Assembly: GCA_002452555.1 (NCBI GenBank)
Contig: DKER01000183.1
Span: forward strand, 1 to 15,745
DNA from: Fidelibacterota bacterium UBA6817
GTDB taxonomy: Bacteria; Fidelibacterota; Fidelibacteria; Fidelibacterales; Fidelibacteraceae
Direction of reading: 5' to 3'
DNA: 15,745 nt
Shown here: positions 14,531 through 15,745 of the stretch, piece by piece
Position numbering within the stretch: the stretch's first letter is position 1
Layout: every line of letters begins with the position of its first letter
The notes under the pieces: generated by a model
Told to the model about the DNA's origin: nothing
What the model saw: the letters and a program-made list of their open reading frames with translations, nothing else
Database searches by the model: none
Translations under genes and position numbers: made by a program

Positions 14531-15463
14531 ATGGATATTAATAAATGGATGAATACCAAAATGGTCGAGATTTCCGATAAACTGGAAAAAAGTTTTGAGG
14601 AATTTCACATCAATCCTGAAGAAGGGCTGAATGTTACAGGCAGGAATGGCGTTTATGAAGTCTTGGAAGATATCCTTGCCATGCTGTTCCCCGGGGCTTT
14701 CAGTCGTGAACTTATCCATGATGACGACTTAAAATTCTATATCAATGATATGATGCGACATATTGTCAGAAAAATGATCGGACAAATCAGAACGGTTATT
14801 ATGTATCATTGTCCTAAACATAAAGATGATTGCTGTGATTGTGACTGCAATAAACATGCTGAAGAGCAGACAAAGAAAATTATCGAGAGACTTCCGGAAA
14901 TTCGCTCAATTCTGTTGAGTGATGCAGATGCGGCAGTTCAGGGAGATCCTGCCTGTCACAGCAAAGAAGAAGCAATTTTGAGTTATCCCGGTCTTAGTGC
15001 TGTTGCCATCTATCGCATAGCGCACGTTTATTATGAACTGGAAATTCCGATTATTCCCAGAATCATGGCTGAATACGCACATTCCCGCACGGGGATTGAT
15101 ATTCATCCCGGAGCCGCTATTGGGCATCGTTTTTTCATTGACCATGGGACCGGTGTGGTGATCGGAGAAACATGCCGAATTGGGAACAATGTAAAGATTT
15201 ATCAGGGTGTGACGCTGGGAGCTCTTTCGCCCTTTGACAAATCCGGTAATCCGCGAAAAGGACAGAAACGTCATCCAGATATTGAAGATGATGTGATTAT
15301 TTATGCAAATTCTACCGTGTTGGGCGGCAAAACCGTCATTGGTAAAGGTGCAATAATCGGAGGAAATACCTGGATTACAGAATCTGTTCCTCCATATGCC
15401 GTTGTCAGCTCTATGAATTGCCGGCCGAGTGCCATAAAAATCAATACGAAATCAAAAGTTTAA
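14531..15463 (+). CDS. Serine O-acetyltransferase (long CysE/EpsC type)
   Basis: The 310-residue enzyme makes O-acetylserine from serine and acetyl-CoA, the first step of cysteine synthesis. It starts at ATG 14531, with AGGAG about seven bases before it. The C-terminal half is a left-handed beta-helix of hexapeptide repeats: ARTGIDIHPGA-like AHSRTGIDIHPGAAIG, then IDHGTGVVIGET. Catalytic D190 and H205 match the 15-residue spacing of E. coli D143 and H158. ILSYPGLSAVAIYRIAH is also typical. The N-terminal half is longer than E. coli CysE, as in the EpsC-like group. An insert at residues 93-109 carries H93, C94, C101, C102, C104, C106 and H109, which could bind metal or sense redox state. The end IKIN lacks the usual C-terminal isoleucine bait that docks cysteine synthase, so complex formation is doubtful. 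Confidence 0.88.
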   Translation: MDINKWMNTKMVEISDKLEKSFEEFHINPEEGLNVTGRNGVYEVLEDILAMLFPGAFSRELIHDDDLKFYINDMMRHIVRKMIGQIRTVIMYHCPKHKDDCCDCDCNKHAEEQTKKIIERLPEIRSILLSDADAAVQGDPACHSKEEAILSYPGLSAVAIYRIAHVYYELEIPIIPRIMAEYAHSRTGIDIHPGAAIGHRFFIDHGTGVVIGETCRIGNNVKIYQGVTLGALSPFDKSGNPRKGQKRHPDIEDDVIIYANSTVLGGKTVIGKGAIIGGNTWITESVPPYAVVSSMNCRPSAIKINTKSKV

Positions 15464-15496
15464 ATCGTTTCATGTTGAATGAATGTTCACTTTTCA

Positions 15497-15525
15497 TTGA
15501 CTTATGAAATTTCTTTTGGTTAACT
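15497..15525 (+). promoter_or_regulatory. Candidate tRNA-Ser promoter
   Basis: TTGACT (15497-15502, 5 of 6 to the -35), a 17-base spacer, then TTAACT (15520-15525, a weaker -10). Transcription would start about 7 bases before the tRNA 5' end, a usual leader length. Confidence 0.5.
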
Positions 15526-15539
15526 TTACCAGCTTTTTG

Positions 15540-15628
15540 GGAAGGGTGACCGAGTTGGCTTAAGGTGCACGACTGGAAATCGTGTGTGCGGCAAAACCGC
15601 ACCCCGGGTTCGAATCCCGGCTCTTCCG
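15540..15628 (+). tRNA. tRNA-Ser (anticodon GGA)
   Basis: The acceptor stem GGAAGGG (15540-15546) pairs with CTCTTCC (15621-15627) including one G-T pair. The anticodon stem CACGA/TCGTG flanks the loop CTGGAAA, with anticodon GGA at 15575-15577 (reads UCC and UCU). The long variable arm (GTGCGG-CAAAA-CCGCAC) is the mark of a class II serine tRNA, and the T-arm has GGTTCGAATCC. The discriminator base is G at 15628, as in most serine tRNAs. The next bases are CAA, so CCA is not encoded and must be added after transcription. Confidence 0.97.
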
Positions 15629-15635
15629 CAAGAAT

Positions 15636-15663
15636 AAAAAACCCGGAGAAATCCGGGTTTTTT
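15636..15663 (+). terminator. Rho-independent terminator after tRNA-Ser
   Basis: AAAAAACCCGGA (15636-15647), a GAAA tetraloop, and TCCGGGTTTTTT (15652-15663) form a perfect twelve-base stem with a six-T tail that doubles as part of the stem. The A-run on the left gives it a T-run on the minus strand too, so it can stop transcription in both directions. Confidence 0.92.
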
Positions 15664-15664
15664 G

Positions 15665-15728
15665 GTTCAAGGGTTCAAGGGTTCAGACGTTCAGACGTTT
15701 AAAGGTTGAGAAGTTTAAAGGTTCAGTC
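15665..15728. repeat. 8-bp tandem repeat, eight degenerate copies
   Basis: Eight successive octamers start at 15665: GTTCAAGG twice, GTTCAGAC twice, GTTTAAAG, GTTGAGAA, GTTTAAAG and GTTCAGTC. GTT is invariant at positions 1-3 and A at position 5; the rest varies. The period lets copies 1-2 and 3-4 be exact pairs, suggesting step-wise duplication. It starts two bases after the terminator stem. The function is unknown, and no ORF crosses it. Confidence 0.85.
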
Positions 15729-15745
15729 AACTATAAAGAATTAGA

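Noticed and set aside
15665..15728. CRISPR array
   Set aside because: The units are 8 bp with no unique spacers, and no cas gene is near.

Overview
This 15.7 kb window comes from a bacterium of moderate, slightly AT-leaning base composition. The genome cannot be named from sequence alone. TolB-type propeller/outer-membrane-barrel proteins, long-form serine acetyltransferases and sigma70-like promoter spacing would fit a Gram-negative lineage of the FCB type (Marinimicrobia/KSB1-like), but that is inference. The window splits into two halves of very different health.

Left half, 1 to about 8,250: a decaying region. It opens with the tail of orfA and the head of orfB of an IS3-family element. 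That fragment stops abruptly at about 217, where it runs into an outer-membrane propeller/barrel gene that has lost its 5' end. The barrel gene is in turn fused, apparently by a deletion at about 1,420, to the catalytic part of a PrsW-type intramembrane protease, which then shifts frame at a T6 tract. An intact but unusual cation-diffusion-facilitator gene follows. Next comes a ruined ABC transporter of the COG2984/COG4120/COG1101 class, which includes streptococcal TrpXYZ. Its binding protein lacks the middle of its first domain. The permease survives only as a C-terminal stub with an internal TAA. The ATPase has a Gly-to-Val change in Walker A and a TAA just after the signature motif. A small STAS-domain gene sits inside this operon and looks intact. 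The last unit is a signal-peptide membrane protein with an acidic tail, coupled by ATGA overlap to a DnaJ-type zinc-finger membrane protein. The latter has lost one zinc cysteine and is frameshifted at a G4 tract.

Right half, 8,374 to 15,745: apparently healthy genes. These are an NhaC-type Na+/H+ antiporter (minus strand); a divergent DJ-1/PfpI gene overlapping a HAD phosphatase gene; a compact trpR-trpB operon (minus strand) with its own terminator; a divergent GT4 glycosyltransferase; a long-form serine O-acetyltransferase with a cysteine-rich insert; and tRNA-Ser(GGA) with a promoter and a strong terminator. An 8-bp-period tandem repeat follows the terminator.

The most interesting regulatory feature is the trpR promoter. 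Two directly abutting 18-bp dyads are placed on it: one fills the -35/-10 spacer and the next covers the -10 and start region. This is what an autoregulated TrpR operator should look like. The window also puts a Trp repressor plus a lone tryptophan synthase beta gene (no trpA visible) in the same neighbourhood as a broken TrpXYZ-class importer. I found no convincing wholly new defence or mobile system. The main value lies in the gene-decay cluster, the trpRB control region and the unrecognised two-gene membrane/zinc-finger unit.
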